The notes under the pieces: model-generated | The model's input: only the letters and a program-made list of their open reading frames with translations | Told to the model about the DNA's origin: nothing | The model's database searches: none | Shown: positions 1-8,147 of the stretch, one piece after another | Numbering within the stretch: position 1 is the first letter of the stretch | Layout of the letters: each line of letters starts with the position of its first letter | Assembly: GCA_946803715.1 (NCBI GenBank) | Contig: CAMPET010000003.1 | Location: 226,758 to 243,517 of the forward strand | Origin: Beroe ovata | Taxonomy: Eukaryota; Ctenophora; Nuda; Beroida; Beroidae | Reading direction: 5' to 3' | Length of the DNA stretch: 16,760 nucleotides | Position numbers and translations under genes: made by a program

Positions 1-78
1 ACTCACACACACACACACACGCACACACACACACATACACAGACACAGACACAGTTTACACACACACACACCACTCAC
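1..78. repeat. CA-rich microsatellite
   Basis: The left edge is an interrupted (CA)n tract with GCACAC, ACATAC and ACAGAC variants, continuing to about position 78. It is truncated by the window start, so its true length is unknown. No coding function is implied. Confidence 0.9.
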
Positions 79-1010
79 AAGATAGGGGAAGGGTGATATC
101 AGAGTTATAGTGGATGTTGTTGCCAAAGAGTCTGTGAGTGCGGCCAATACTTATCACTGTGTGTGTAGTACAAACGGTAAATACTGGCTACACTCTACAG
201 TTATCCGTTCTTTCTTTATTGTACATGCTCATGTACTGCGTATATCACACTGTAATTGACAGTGCTACTGTGTATGATGTGCCTACTTTCAGTGTCACTC
301 AAATATCAGTATCAGTCAATAATAAGAGGTTCTTACAACAAGGACATATGGGTCAGTGGGCTATTACTCAATTATCCAAGTTCAAATATATTAGTTTTCT
401 TGTCACGTATTCTGATATCATGCATAGGGAACACGTTGGTAGTACAGCAGGGTGAGACCAATGTCAGCGGTATTCAACATTTGACTTGGCGACTCTAAAT
501 CATGATTTATTATTGTTTGCAACCACTAGAGCTGTTGTTATACTGTCAGGTGTCCCCTTAACTTTAGACAGTTTACTCTGCCACACACCAAACACACAAA
601 CACACAACTCAAACCCTCCCACACACACACAAACACACACACACGCAAGACATCTCCCCTTGATAATCAAGGGAACGCCAGATGTTGCTACTGTTCCCGT
701 ATAATACACCTCTCCCGAGTATGAATCCTTCGGGAATAAATAGTGCGTTCCCATTGGCGGACAGCTTGCAAAACAAGCACCACCATTGGTCAGTGTATGT
801 CACATGACACGATGGGGGTCAACCCATTGGTCACACAATGATAGGTGTTATTGTGTGGATATATCAGCTAATATTTACTAGGGGAACAGGTGCAAGGTGT
901 ATGTTTGGTGAACAATGGAAAACACGCACACACACAGGGCAGCTAGATTTATAGAAGAGAGAGCGCGAGAGAGACCTTCAGTAGTGGTTGACGTTGGGGC
1001 ACGAGGGAGA
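79..1010. other. AT-rich non-coding stretch
   Basis: No exon with splice signals or recognisable protein similarity was found on either strand. The short frames here, for example 138-455 on plus and 609-803 on minus, have no domain, and several run through CA repeats. The stretch holds a CA-rich patch at about 618-650, a 7-bp stem hairpin at 657-673 (CCCTTGA/TCAAGGG with a 3-nt loop) and three inverted CCAAT boxes listed separately. Confidence 0.6.
753..830 (-). promoter_or_regulatory. Cluster of three inverted CCAAT boxes
   Basis: ATTGG, the complement of CCAAT, occurs at 753-757, 785-789 and 826-830. Starts are 32 and 41 bp apart, close to three and four helical turns. All three share one orientation, reading as CCAAT on minus. 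Phased CCAAT arrays are the classic NF-Y target in promoters. A palindrome-like GTCACATGAC at about 799-808 lies between the second and third. No transcription start or first exon could be tied to it, so promoter function is inference; chance occurrence remains possible. Confidence 0.3.
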
Positions 1011-1441
1011 GAGTGCAATGTGTGAGAATGACTTGGGTGTGCAATGTTTGTGAAAAGGGGTGGGGAATGAGAAGGACAGGTATTTAAAAGGTGTGCAATG
1101 CGTGGGACAAAATAGGGTGTGCAATGTTGAAGGGTGTTGTGAATGGTGTGCAATGAGAGGGGCAGACTAGGGCATGCAGTGAGTGAGGCTGAATAGGGTG
1201 TGTAATATGATGTGTGAAAAGAGTTACACAATGAGAGGGACACACTAAGGTGTGCAATATGTGAGGTGTGTGCAATGCGTGAGTCAGAAGGGCGTGCAAT
1301 GTGTGAGTCAGAAGGGCGTGCAATGTGTGAGATTGAGGGGTGTGCAATTTCTGGGAAAGAGGTCAGAGGGGTTTGCAATGTACGAAGCAGATAGTATGCA
1401 ATGTAGGCGACAGAGAGGTGTGCAATGTGCATTGACAATGG
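1011..1441. repeat. Degenerate minisatellite, core GGTGTGCAATG, unit about 25 bp
   Basis: About fifteen diverged units begin with a GTGTGCAATG-like core followed by 10-18 bp of purine-rich sequence such as GTGAGTCAGAAGG. The best-conserved adjacent units lie around 1266-1335. Spacing varies from about 20 to 50 bp. The array leaves long minus-strand frames open (878-1456, 1084-1347), giving repeated Ile-Ala-(His/Arg)-(Pro/Thr)-Ser peptides. These follow from repetition, have no supporting splice sites and should not be taken as genes. Confidence 0.85.
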
Positions 1442-1510
1442 TCGGCGAAAAATCAAATATTGAATGCACTTAACAACAGGTTTGTTGATTTCATTACAAG
1501 ACCTACACTT

Positions 1511-1599
1511 TATGGAAGCAATAATGACAAGAACTAGATTTCCAACTCGGGTTTGAAACCCGAGTTGGAAAATTAGTTCTTGTCATCATTGCTTCCATA
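1511..1599. repeat. 89-nt near-perfect foldback (inverted repeat)
   Basis: Two arms of about 44 nt are symmetric around position 1555. Arm ends read TATGGAAGC...GCTTCCATA and the centre is GGGTTTGAAACCC. I count three mismatches between the arms. Symmetry stops outside the arms, so the hairpin is discrete. Transcribed, it would form an almost fully paired stem with a very tight loop. Possibilities are a foldback MITE with TA at each end, a small-RNA precursor, or a recent local inverted duplication. The minimal loop argues against a canonical pre-miRNA. No terminator function is expected in a eukaryotic context. Confidence 0.85.
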
Positions 1600-2294
1600 A
1601 TATTGCTCCTTCCAACGATGTCGAGCACTGTCTTCCGAAATTCTTCCGAAACTTTGTTAAAGTACACTTTAAAATAAAGAACACATTATGCTATAACCGT
1701 CATTATCAAGCTTTCAGAAGTATGCGACATAACTTGCTCCCTATTTAAAACTTTTCTCATTATTCATAATTCATTCCTTTCAAAGAACTCGAGTCATACA
1801 TGCAATGATTCCTATTCATGCAATGATTCCTATTCATCAATCGTAATGAACAATGTCACGGAGTGATAACGAAATTACTCGCCAATCAAGGCCATGATTG
1901 AATAATTCTCGGTATAATCATTTATCAATCAGAAATGAATTCAGAATGGATCGGTAATGCGCTCCTCAATAAACGCATAATCTCCCTCTTCACACACACA
2001 CACGCGCGCATCATCAAGTGACACACACGCTCACTGAACAGAGTTCCGAATATATGAATCATCGTCAATTGTTGCCGTCTTATCAAATTAAGGCAGCACC
2101 GCGACAACCCCAAGATAATACGGGATAAGACGTGTTATTGCATGGCGACCAATAATTATCGAGAACGCCACAACCAGCTGTACTTCATGATACTAAAGCA
2201 ACCATACGATCTAGACGTCTAGTATATAGGTATATTTGTACCAATTACCTATAGGTGCACGATTATAATCTAGACACGAGATAGAAACTTGAGA
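1600..2294. other. AT-rich non-coding stretch
   Basis: No exon recognised. It contains an exact 18-bp tandem duplication at 1801-1836 (TGCAATGATTCCTATTCA twice) and a short CA/CG patch near 1991-2010. The small minus frame at 1925-2113 has no recognisable motif. Confidence 0.55.
1801..1836. repeat. 18-bp exact tandem duplication
   Basis: The unit TGCAATGATTCCTATTCA occurs twice without a gap and without mismatch. It looks like a recent slippage duplication; no function is evident. Confidence 0.85.
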
Positions 2295-2851
2295 ATTGGT
2301 TTAGTGTCAGAAATCGCAACCCCCCTAGGAGAGAGAGAACATATAATCTGATTTGAAAAGCAGGCAGTTTATTGCACTCAAATTATTGCCGCACGGCCCC
2401 CGTTGAAAGATTCACAGCTGTAAGTCTTATCAATGTGCCAGTTTATAATAACGAGGTCGTTACTAGGTATGTACTAGATTACTGGACATGAGATTGCCCT
2501 ATCATTCCGCAAGGAAGTGGAGTGAAGAGATAAGGAGAAGCAGTGATGGACATATGGAAGCAATGTCCGAGGATATGATATGGGGATTGCCGCTACAACA
2601 TTATAATCTCAGCATTATGTCTGATGTTTAATTCCACTTCTACTCACTTGTATCACTCATATTATTCACACTGATCCAGGATGAAGTCATAATAAGCAAC
2701 AAGAGTCGCAATGTTGCAGTAGGTATGGGATTGGGTGAACTGTCTGGCGTACTGCCAGTCTACATGATCTCAGTATACATTACATCATGGTGTACTACAC
2801 ACACAGAGAGAGAGGGAGAGTGAATCATATGTCAAGTTGTGATGCGTGCAA
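2295..2851. repeat. Direct duplicate, copy 1, ending at N 2852
   Basis: This 557-bp block matches 2853-3400 over its full length with scattered substitutions and small indels. One example is a C-run and CT difference near the start, and another is an extra 10 bp or so around 2718-2730. Copy 1 stops at the N and copy 2 starts at the N. That fits overlapping, diverged contig ends placed end to end better than a biological tandem duplication. No coding exon was recognised in either copy. Confidence 0.85.
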
Positions 2852-2852
2852 N

Positions 2853-3400
2853 ATTGGTTTAGTGTCAGAAATCGCAACCCCCCCCCCTCTAGGAGAGAGA
2901 AAATATAATCTGATTTGAAAAGCAGGCAGTTTATTGTACTCAAATATTTGCCACACGGCCCCCGCTGAAAGATTCACAGCTGTAAGTCTTATCAATGTGC
3001 CAGTTGATATAATAACGAGGTCGTTACTAGGTATGTACTAGAATACTGGACATTAGATTCCCCTATCATTCAGCAAGGAAGTGGAGTGAAGAGATAAGCA
3101 CAGTGACGGACATATGGAAGCAATGTCAGAGGATAGGATATGGGGATTGCCGCTACAACATTATAATCTCAGCATTATATCTGATGTTTAATTATAGTCT
3201 TTACTCACTTGTATCACTCATATTGTTCACGATGATCCAGTATGAAGTCATAATAAGCAACAAGAGTCGCAATGTTGGGGATTGGGTGAAGTGTCTGGCG
3301 TACTGCCAGTCTACATGATCTCAGTATACATTACATCATGATGTACTACACACACAGAGAAAGAGAGAGTGAATCATATGTCAAGTTGTGATGCGTGCAA
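2853..3400. repeat. Direct duplicate, copy 2, starting after N 2852
   Basis: Second copy of the 2295-2851 block. The homologous stretch ends at ATGCGTGCAA (3391-3400), which is exactly the sequence that ends copy 1 before the N. Unique sequence follows. The plus-strand frame 3103-3318 exists only in this copy because indels break it in copy 1, which argues against coding function. Confidence 0.85.
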
Positions 3401-4071
3401 GTTCCTCTCTCTTGATTGGTTACATGGACATATTATTATTCAGAGATATTTGCCATCCTACTGAGTATGGTGTTCCAAATCATTGCCCATTCAACAGTTC
3501 ATAGGTTACAGACATACAGACACACACACAAACACACACACACACACACAAACACACACGCACGCACGCACACACACACATACAGACGCAAAGTACTTTT
3601 GATGATTATTTTCAGAGAAGAAGAACCATCACTATTGAGTGAGAGTGAGAGAGACGCTATTCGACTGAGAATAATTGCATGTTATTTACAAACTATATAG
3701 CAACAACAATTCAGCAGTACTCACAATCGTGTGACTTGTAGTAAACTACGTAATTATTGTGATTTGAGCAAATAATTGAGGTGGTTGTTTGATGACTCAA
3801 AGCAAGCAGCGAATTTCGCCGATATTGGCTTTACGATGCTAACTTCAACAATCTCGATTCCGAACATTCCTGTTTTTGATCCCAACTTTTACTCCAACTC
3901 ATTATTGATCAACCACACTCAAGGGATGCAAGCTTAAGCAAACACACACGTGTAACGTGTACACACAAACACGTATCATCCCTACCACAGCACGAAGTAA
4001 TTGCCCGGGGACATCAATCGCAAAGCACATATAATCATTAATTGAGTCAGCGCTAAAAATACCATACATCA
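3401..4071. other. Non-coding stretch with CA repeat
   Basis: No exon recognised. A CA microsatellite sits in the first third (about 3517-3583). The frame 3416-3700 runs through this microsatellite, giving a Thr-His repeat, and is not credible as a gene. Confidence 0.55.
3517..3583. repeat. CA microsatellite
   Basis: Interrupted (CA)n with AAACAC and (GCAC)n variants. Slippage-prone simple repeat. Confidence 0.9.
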
Positions 4072-4274
4072 AGGGGCTGGCAAGCCCCTCGCGGCATCTG
4101 TAGGTAATGTTATCCGTGCGAGCAAAAAGGGCCCGAAGGGCCCTTTTTGCGAGCTCGCTCACCGAGGCGGCCCGAAGGGCCGACTCGGTGAGCTTTGTGC
4201 GTTTATGCAACGCGCGAAAAGCTGCGACGCTTGCCAGACCCTATACATATGTTTTTCCAAACTAGCCGAATTTC
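4072..4274 (+). repeat. Hairpin-rich interspersed repeat, copy A (cut at N 4275)
   Basis: It is homologous to the reverse complement of about 14630-14831. It carries three successive hairpins. 4072-4089 has a 7-bp stem (AGGGGCT/AGCCCCT). 4122-4150 has a perfect 13-bp stem closed by GAA (GCAAAAAGGGCCC arms). 4157-4193 has 10 bp, one mismatch and 6 bp, also closed by GAA. The last two are separated by GAGCTC. Homology with copy B reaches GCCGAATTTC, where the N occurs, so the copy is cut by an assembly join. A plus frame from ATG 4107 of about 53 codons contains AKRARRALFASS, a peptide also present in copy B. However, an indel upstream shifts the frame between copies, so coding is doubtful. Confidence 0.85.
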
Positions 4275-4275
4275 N

Positions 4276-4530
4276 TGTAGTTTGTTATTCAAACATTTTA
4301 TAAAGTCAGAAGTGTATAGTATACAATATATACAGGGTGTGTACTGTAGTGTAGCACCTATACACTATACACAGATTGTATTCCAACTAATGATGGTCTA
4401 CAATATTCTATACATTAAAGAGTGTATTACAGAGTACAGAGTGTTATAATATGAAGGGATGATAACATGAGCGATTATGGAAGGCTGATGTCATGGGACA
4501 TGTAGGTTTTGGTATCAGGAGACAAAGGGG
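4276..4530. other. AT-rich non-coding stretch after an assembly join
   Basis: Sequence to the right of N 4275 does not continue the repeat seen in copy B, so adjacency to copy A should not be trusted. Nothing recognisable is encoded here. Confidence 0.5.
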
Positions 4531-5010
4531 CAGGGGTGTGCAGTAGGCGGTGTGCGTTACAGACACATTGGTGTGCACATTGAGTAGGGGTGTGCACACT
4601 GCGCAGGGGACACAGGGGCGTGCACACTGTGCAGGGAACACAGGGAGGTGTGCACATGGAGTTGTGATGTGCACACTGCGCAGGGGACACATTGGTGTGC
4701 ACACTGCGCAGGGGACACAGGGGTGTGCACATTGAGTAGGGGTGCGCACACTGCGCAGGGGACACAGGGATGTGCACATTGAGTAGGGGTGCGCACACTG
4801 CGCAGGGGACACAGGGGTGTGCACACTGCGCAGGGGACACAGGGGTGTGCACATGGAGTTGGGGTGTGCACACTGCGCAGGGGACACAGGGATGTGCACA
4901 CTGTGCAGGGGACACAGGGGTGTGCACACTGTGCAGGGGACACAGGGATGTGCACACTGTGCACATGGAGTTGGGGTGTGCACACTGCGCAGGGAACATA
5001 GGGGTGTGCT
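4531..5010. repeat. Compound minisatellite, 28-bp and about 19-bp units
   Basis: The array mixes a 28-bp unit (GTGTGCACACTGCGCAGGGG followed by ACACAGGG) in roughly eleven copies with a shorter unit (GTGTGCACAT plus TGAGTAGGG or GGAGTTGGG) in roughly seven copies. Every unit begins with the half-palindrome GTGTGCAC. The 28-bp unit contains the perfect palindromes GTGTGCACAC and TGCGCA. Because units lack stop codons in several frames, long overlapping frames appear on both strands (for example 4475-5152 minus, Cys-Ala-His-Pro repeats). None has other support as a gene. Confidence 0.92.
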
Positions 5011-5310
5011 GAAGTGCTAGCAACAACAACAGTGCAGGAAGGAATTTATCATCGTTCTGTAGAAGCGCGAGAGATACGGATGTATCGCGTGAAACAATGA
5101 ATATTGATAAAATAAAACTGGACAAACATACCCACAACCAAGAAACAAACAAACGCCAACAAATAACTCAATTGTACGAAAACTCAAAAAAACTCACAAA
5201 CACAGACACACACACGCAAACACGCACACAGCTGTACAGACATACGAATTGAGACAATTTGAGAAAAAATCTCACAAACAGACTGTACAGGCATACAACA
5301 ATAAACTTAC
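5011..5310 (-). other. ZMIZ-like intron, 5' part (continues left)
   Basis: In transcript orientation the intron starts at 5310 with a consensus GTAAGT donor (5305-5310). It must continue at least to the left edge unless an exon was missed, because no downstream ZMIZ exon was recognised in 1-5310. The stretch holds a CA-rich patch around 5200-5230 and nothing else recognisable. Confidence 0.5.
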
Positions 5311-5443
5311 TTTGAGAAGAGTTGCTGGTACATGTCCTTGTTGAGACAGAACTCCCTGACCATGTTTGGGTTGTCGTGTTCCAGTTTGAAGGGAGGGAGT
5401 AGGCAGTGGTTGTCACGGGGGAACGTGAAACTGGGACCATCCT
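5311..5443 (-). CDS. ZMIZ-like exon: start of conserved pre-SP-RING domain
   Basis: This exon encodes the most diagnostic sequence: SFTFPRD, then LLPPFKLEHDNPNMV, ending MYQQLFS. Vertebrate ZMIZ1 has LTFPVRDG, then LEPFRLEHN and VHQTLMWR in the same order and spacing (from memory), just after its PPDIKP motif. Splice sites are strong. The acceptor is CTCTCAG at 5450-5444 and the donor is CTCAAA/GTAAGT at 5310. It begins with the last two bases of a split Glu codon, fitting the phase-1 donor of the preceding exon (6078). It ends in phase 2. The next family block and the SP-RING zinc finger should follow downstream but are not visible. An alternative acceptor two bases downstream would break the frame. 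Confidence 0.85.
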
Positions 5444-5495
5444 CTGAGAGATAGGGCGATAGAGTCGGGAGTGAGAAGGGAGAGAGGGGGAATCA

Positions 5496-5885
5496 GGGGG
5501 GGTAAAGGAGTAGTTTGGAAGGGAGAGGAGGTCGGGGAGGGAGTGAATTGTGTTGGACTAGTATTATCATGATACCTACCATCTGTCTACAATATGCTCC
5601 TACGCCCCACCCTACCACTATCCCTGCCCCTGATAACCCACCCTGCCCCGCCCACGAACCCACTCTTATTCTGATTCCACTCACCCTCCTGATTTATGAT
5701 GGGTTTGATGTCTGGTTTGATGTCTGGAGGGTACATATGCTGGTTGGGTGGTACCAAGGAGGATGGTAACTGAGATACCAGGCTGTTCTGAGGGGGCATG
5801 CCCCCTCCAGGCCCACCTCCTGGCATCATGCCGGGATACACACCACCTCCAGCCCCGTGTGGGCCCACGTAACCCGGTCTTGGAC
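5496..5885. repeat. Direct duplicate, copy 1, ending at N 5886
   Basis: This 390-bp block matches 5887-6278. It covers part of a ZMIZ intron and all but the first few bases of the exon. Both copies start with a run of seven G followed by GTAAA-type sequence at the duplicate boundary. The intronic part differs at roughly one base in ten by hand count. The exonic part differs at only three of 201 sites. Confidence 0.85.
5685..5885 (-). other. Duplicated, truncated copy of the PPDIKP exon
   Basis: The donor (GTGAGTG, 5684-5678) and 201 nt of exon are present. The 5' four exon bases (transcript sense) and the acceptor are replaced by the N at 5886. It therefore cannot be spliced as a separate exon as written. 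Its three differences from 6078-6278 are synonymous. It most likely represents the other allele of the same exon, left in place by an unmerged contig overlap, rather than a pseudo-exon. Confidence 0.8.
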
Positions 5886-5886
5886 N

Positions 5887-6278
5887 GGGGGGGTAAATGG
5901 GTAGTTTGGAAGGGAGACGCGGTGGGGGAGGAAGTGAATTGTGTTGGACTCATGGTTATGATGATACCTACCTACTGTCCACAATATGCTCCTACGCCCC
6001 ACCCTACCACTATCCCTGCCCCTGGTAACCCACCCTGCTCCCGTCCACGAACCCACTCTTTTCCTGATTCCACTCACCCTCCTGATTAATGATGGGTTTG
6101 ATGTCTGGTTTGATGTCTGGAGGGTACATATGCTGGTTGGGGGGTACCAAGGAGGATGGTAACTGAGATACCAGGCTGTTCTGAGGGGGCATGCCCCCTC
6201 CAGGCCCACCTCCTGGCATCATGCCGGGATACACACCACCACCAGCCCCGTGTGGGCCCACGTAACCCGGTCTTGGAC
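5887..6278. repeat. Direct duplicate, copy 2, starting after N 5886
   Basis: Second copy of 5496-5885. It begins immediately after the N and continues, beyond the duplicated part, into the intact acceptor of the exon at 6282. In the genome it is probably the same locus as copy 1. Confidence 0.85.
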
Positions 6279-6282
6279 CCTC
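6078..6282 (-). CDS. ZMIZ-like exon: Gly/Met/Pro-rich segment with PPDIKP motif
   Basis: 205 nt giving 68 codons plus one base. The acceptor CCCTCTCCGCAG lies just right of 6282 and the donor GAGG/GTGAGTG at 6077. The peptide starts EGPRPGYVGPHG, passes a Met/Gly/Pro tract (PGMMPGGGPGGGMPP), then NSLVSQLPSSLVPP. It ends with MYPPDIKPDIKPIINQE, in which DIKP is duplicated. In ZMIZ1 a PPDIKP motif lies just before the conserved pre-finger domain, matching the order here. IKPD resembles part of a sumoylation consensus (psi-K-x-E/D), a feature worth noting but not proof. It starts in phase 0 after the 11257 exon and ends in phase 1. Confidence 0.85.
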
Positions 6283-7335
6283 CTGCGGAGAGGGAGGGGG
6301 TCAGTCTCCTAGTTATTAACCATGGGGGAGGGGCATTGTTCATGGATGTATCAGAGCTGAGTAGTAATTTGGACTTGGGATATAATTACTTTAATTTGTA
6401 AATTATGTTGCACTGTAATTATTGTCCTTGGGTTTGCCTGAGCCCCGAACATTGGACTATTATATATTTGGGGGTAATTAATAAAACAAGAGCACCCCTT
6501 TACTCTCTTATAGGCAAGAAAGACAGATCCTAATAAATTTCTGTACAATGTCTTACCGCATCAAATATCATACACAAGTCAGCAGCCCAAAGTTCAACTT
6601 TATTAACATTTTATTCATGTTGCTGAAACTTCTGTGTACTACAATAAGCTGTAGACTCTCAGAGGAGTATCAAATGAGTCTCAAATCAACGTGATAGGCC
6701 TATCGTTAATTTTAGAAGTGATGGGTATACTGTTCATTGCTCATCTTAAATCTCACCTTATGAAAATCAAAAGTGGCCTACATTTTTAACACAATAAGAA
6801 CCTTTTTCTACCACCACACCAATATAACTACATTATAATATGTCGTGCAAATGATCCATTTGTTTCGATTGAACTTTTTGCACCTGTTGACGAAACACAC
6901 GCTTCTACTGACGCAAATCGCACACGGAGGTCCTGAAATTTCCCTACATTTCGTCAATATCGGAAACTTCCTACTTATGTGAAACATTGATGCAGGTATC
7001 AATGATAAAGAATAGATAACGATATGTAGTTATCGTTATGTATCACTAACGTTCTTTCCAGAATATAAGAACATAAAAGTTTGGACATTCGGTTCTCTAT
7101 AAAAATTGTACCGATCAATTCTTAGTCATCTCCCATCTCTTCAGTTAGGTGTCAAGAAAAGGTTCCCTCAAGACATAGGTGGAAGGATTATAAAAGAACT
7201 CACTACTAAATACTAATGTTTGTTCTCTATTCAAGATCCTTTCTAGCTGTTCATTATTATGACAAACTTGTCAATTCGGTAGAACCTATGTACCCATTTC
7301 GTGTGTCAGCAACCCCTCACAAACAAACGAACTAA

Positions 7336-7343
7336 CACACACA

Positions 7344-7377
<34 letters not shown>

Positions 7378-7391
7378 TACACACACACACA
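7336..7391. repeat. CA microsatellite
   Basis: Nearly pure (CA)n with three AAACAC/AAATAC interruptions, located in the long intron. Confidence 0.92.
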
Positions 7392-7917
7392 ATTATCATC
7401 CCCTGGGTATAATGCCAAGTAACACACATATTTTGGGTCCATTATAACATTAAATTTATTAGTCGAGAATGAAGCATCCGCATTACAAGCTCACTACACA
7501 CACATACACACATGTGTCAAGCAGTAATTGGTACAGAGGTGAGGTGAGAGAAAACAGCAGTTTTAAGCATGCAGCATGTGTGTAGATTGCGCACTTTGAC
7601 TGAATATGAAAATCATCACTATTTCGCCAGTTGATATTTGAGTTACTTCATCTCACAGTACATACTACACACTGGCGAGTTCTTATGAAGCACAGTGACA
7701 TTTCACTCATCCAGTAATTTAATGCATACCTACCTAAATTACATACTTCTCTGAGATTGAGGGGAAGAGGAAATTATAGACAAATTACAGATGAAGAATA
7801 AAAGTGGAAAATGGAGGGCGGAGGCCACACAATACGCATTAATTGCAAGTATGATGACTAGAAAATTTCTAGTAGCTTAGTAGAAATAGACTGAAAGGTG
7901 TCATGCTGCGTTTGTTT

Positions 7918-7950
7918 GACACACACATACACACACACAAACACACACAT
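7918..7950. repeat. Short CA microsatellite
   Basis: Interrupted (CA)n of about 33 bp. Confidence 0.8.
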
Positions 7951-8093
7951 AAATAGCTTATGGTCGTACCACCAGTTGTACTTCATTGCTATAGTATTCT
8001 ACCTCATGTGTTATTATGTGCGTTCGAGATTATTATATTGTTTCGACATTCAGTATTCAGTAATGATCATGGGCTGCTGCATTGACTACGCGC

Positions 8094-8147
8094 TTGTGTG
8101 TGTGTTTGTCTGTGTGCTTGTATGTTTGTGTGTGTGTGTGTCTGTAC
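8094..8147. repeat. TG microsatellite
   Basis: Interrupted (TG)n with TTTGTC and CTTGTA breaks. It accounts for the Val-Cys-rich plus-strand frames across it. Confidence 0.88.

Noticed and set aside
538-700. Possible terminal inverted repeats (CAGGTGTCCCCTTAAC versus complement of the 664-690 stretch)
   Set aside because: Only about 17 of 30 positions match when aligned by hand, too weak to call a mobile element.
878-1456. Minus-strand frame of 192 codons with Ile-Ala-His-Pro-Ser repeats
   Set aside because: It is explained by the degenerate minisatellite at 1011-1441.
1511-1599. Foldback considered as a canonical pre-miRNA
   Set aside because: Pairing is almost complete and the loop is only a few bases, unlike a typical Drosha/Dicer substrate; kept only as an unclassified hairpin.
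3103-3318. Plus-strand frame of 71 codons with a hydrophobic middle
   Set aside because: The other copy of the same block carries indels that break it, so it is not conserved as coding.
4122-4150. GC-rich hairpin resembling a rho-independent terminator
   Set aside because: The DNA is eukaryotic and the stem is part of an interspersed repeat; no bacterial gene precedes it.
4531-5010. Regular repeats considered as a CRISPR array
   Set aside because: The units are contiguous without unique spacers and the context is eukaryotic, so this is a minisatellite.
4475-5152. Long minus-strand frame (225 codons) with Cys-Ala-His-Pro repeats, and overlapping frames on both strands
   Set aside because: It coincides with the minisatellite; stop-free units open several frames at once, and no splice or domain evidence exists.
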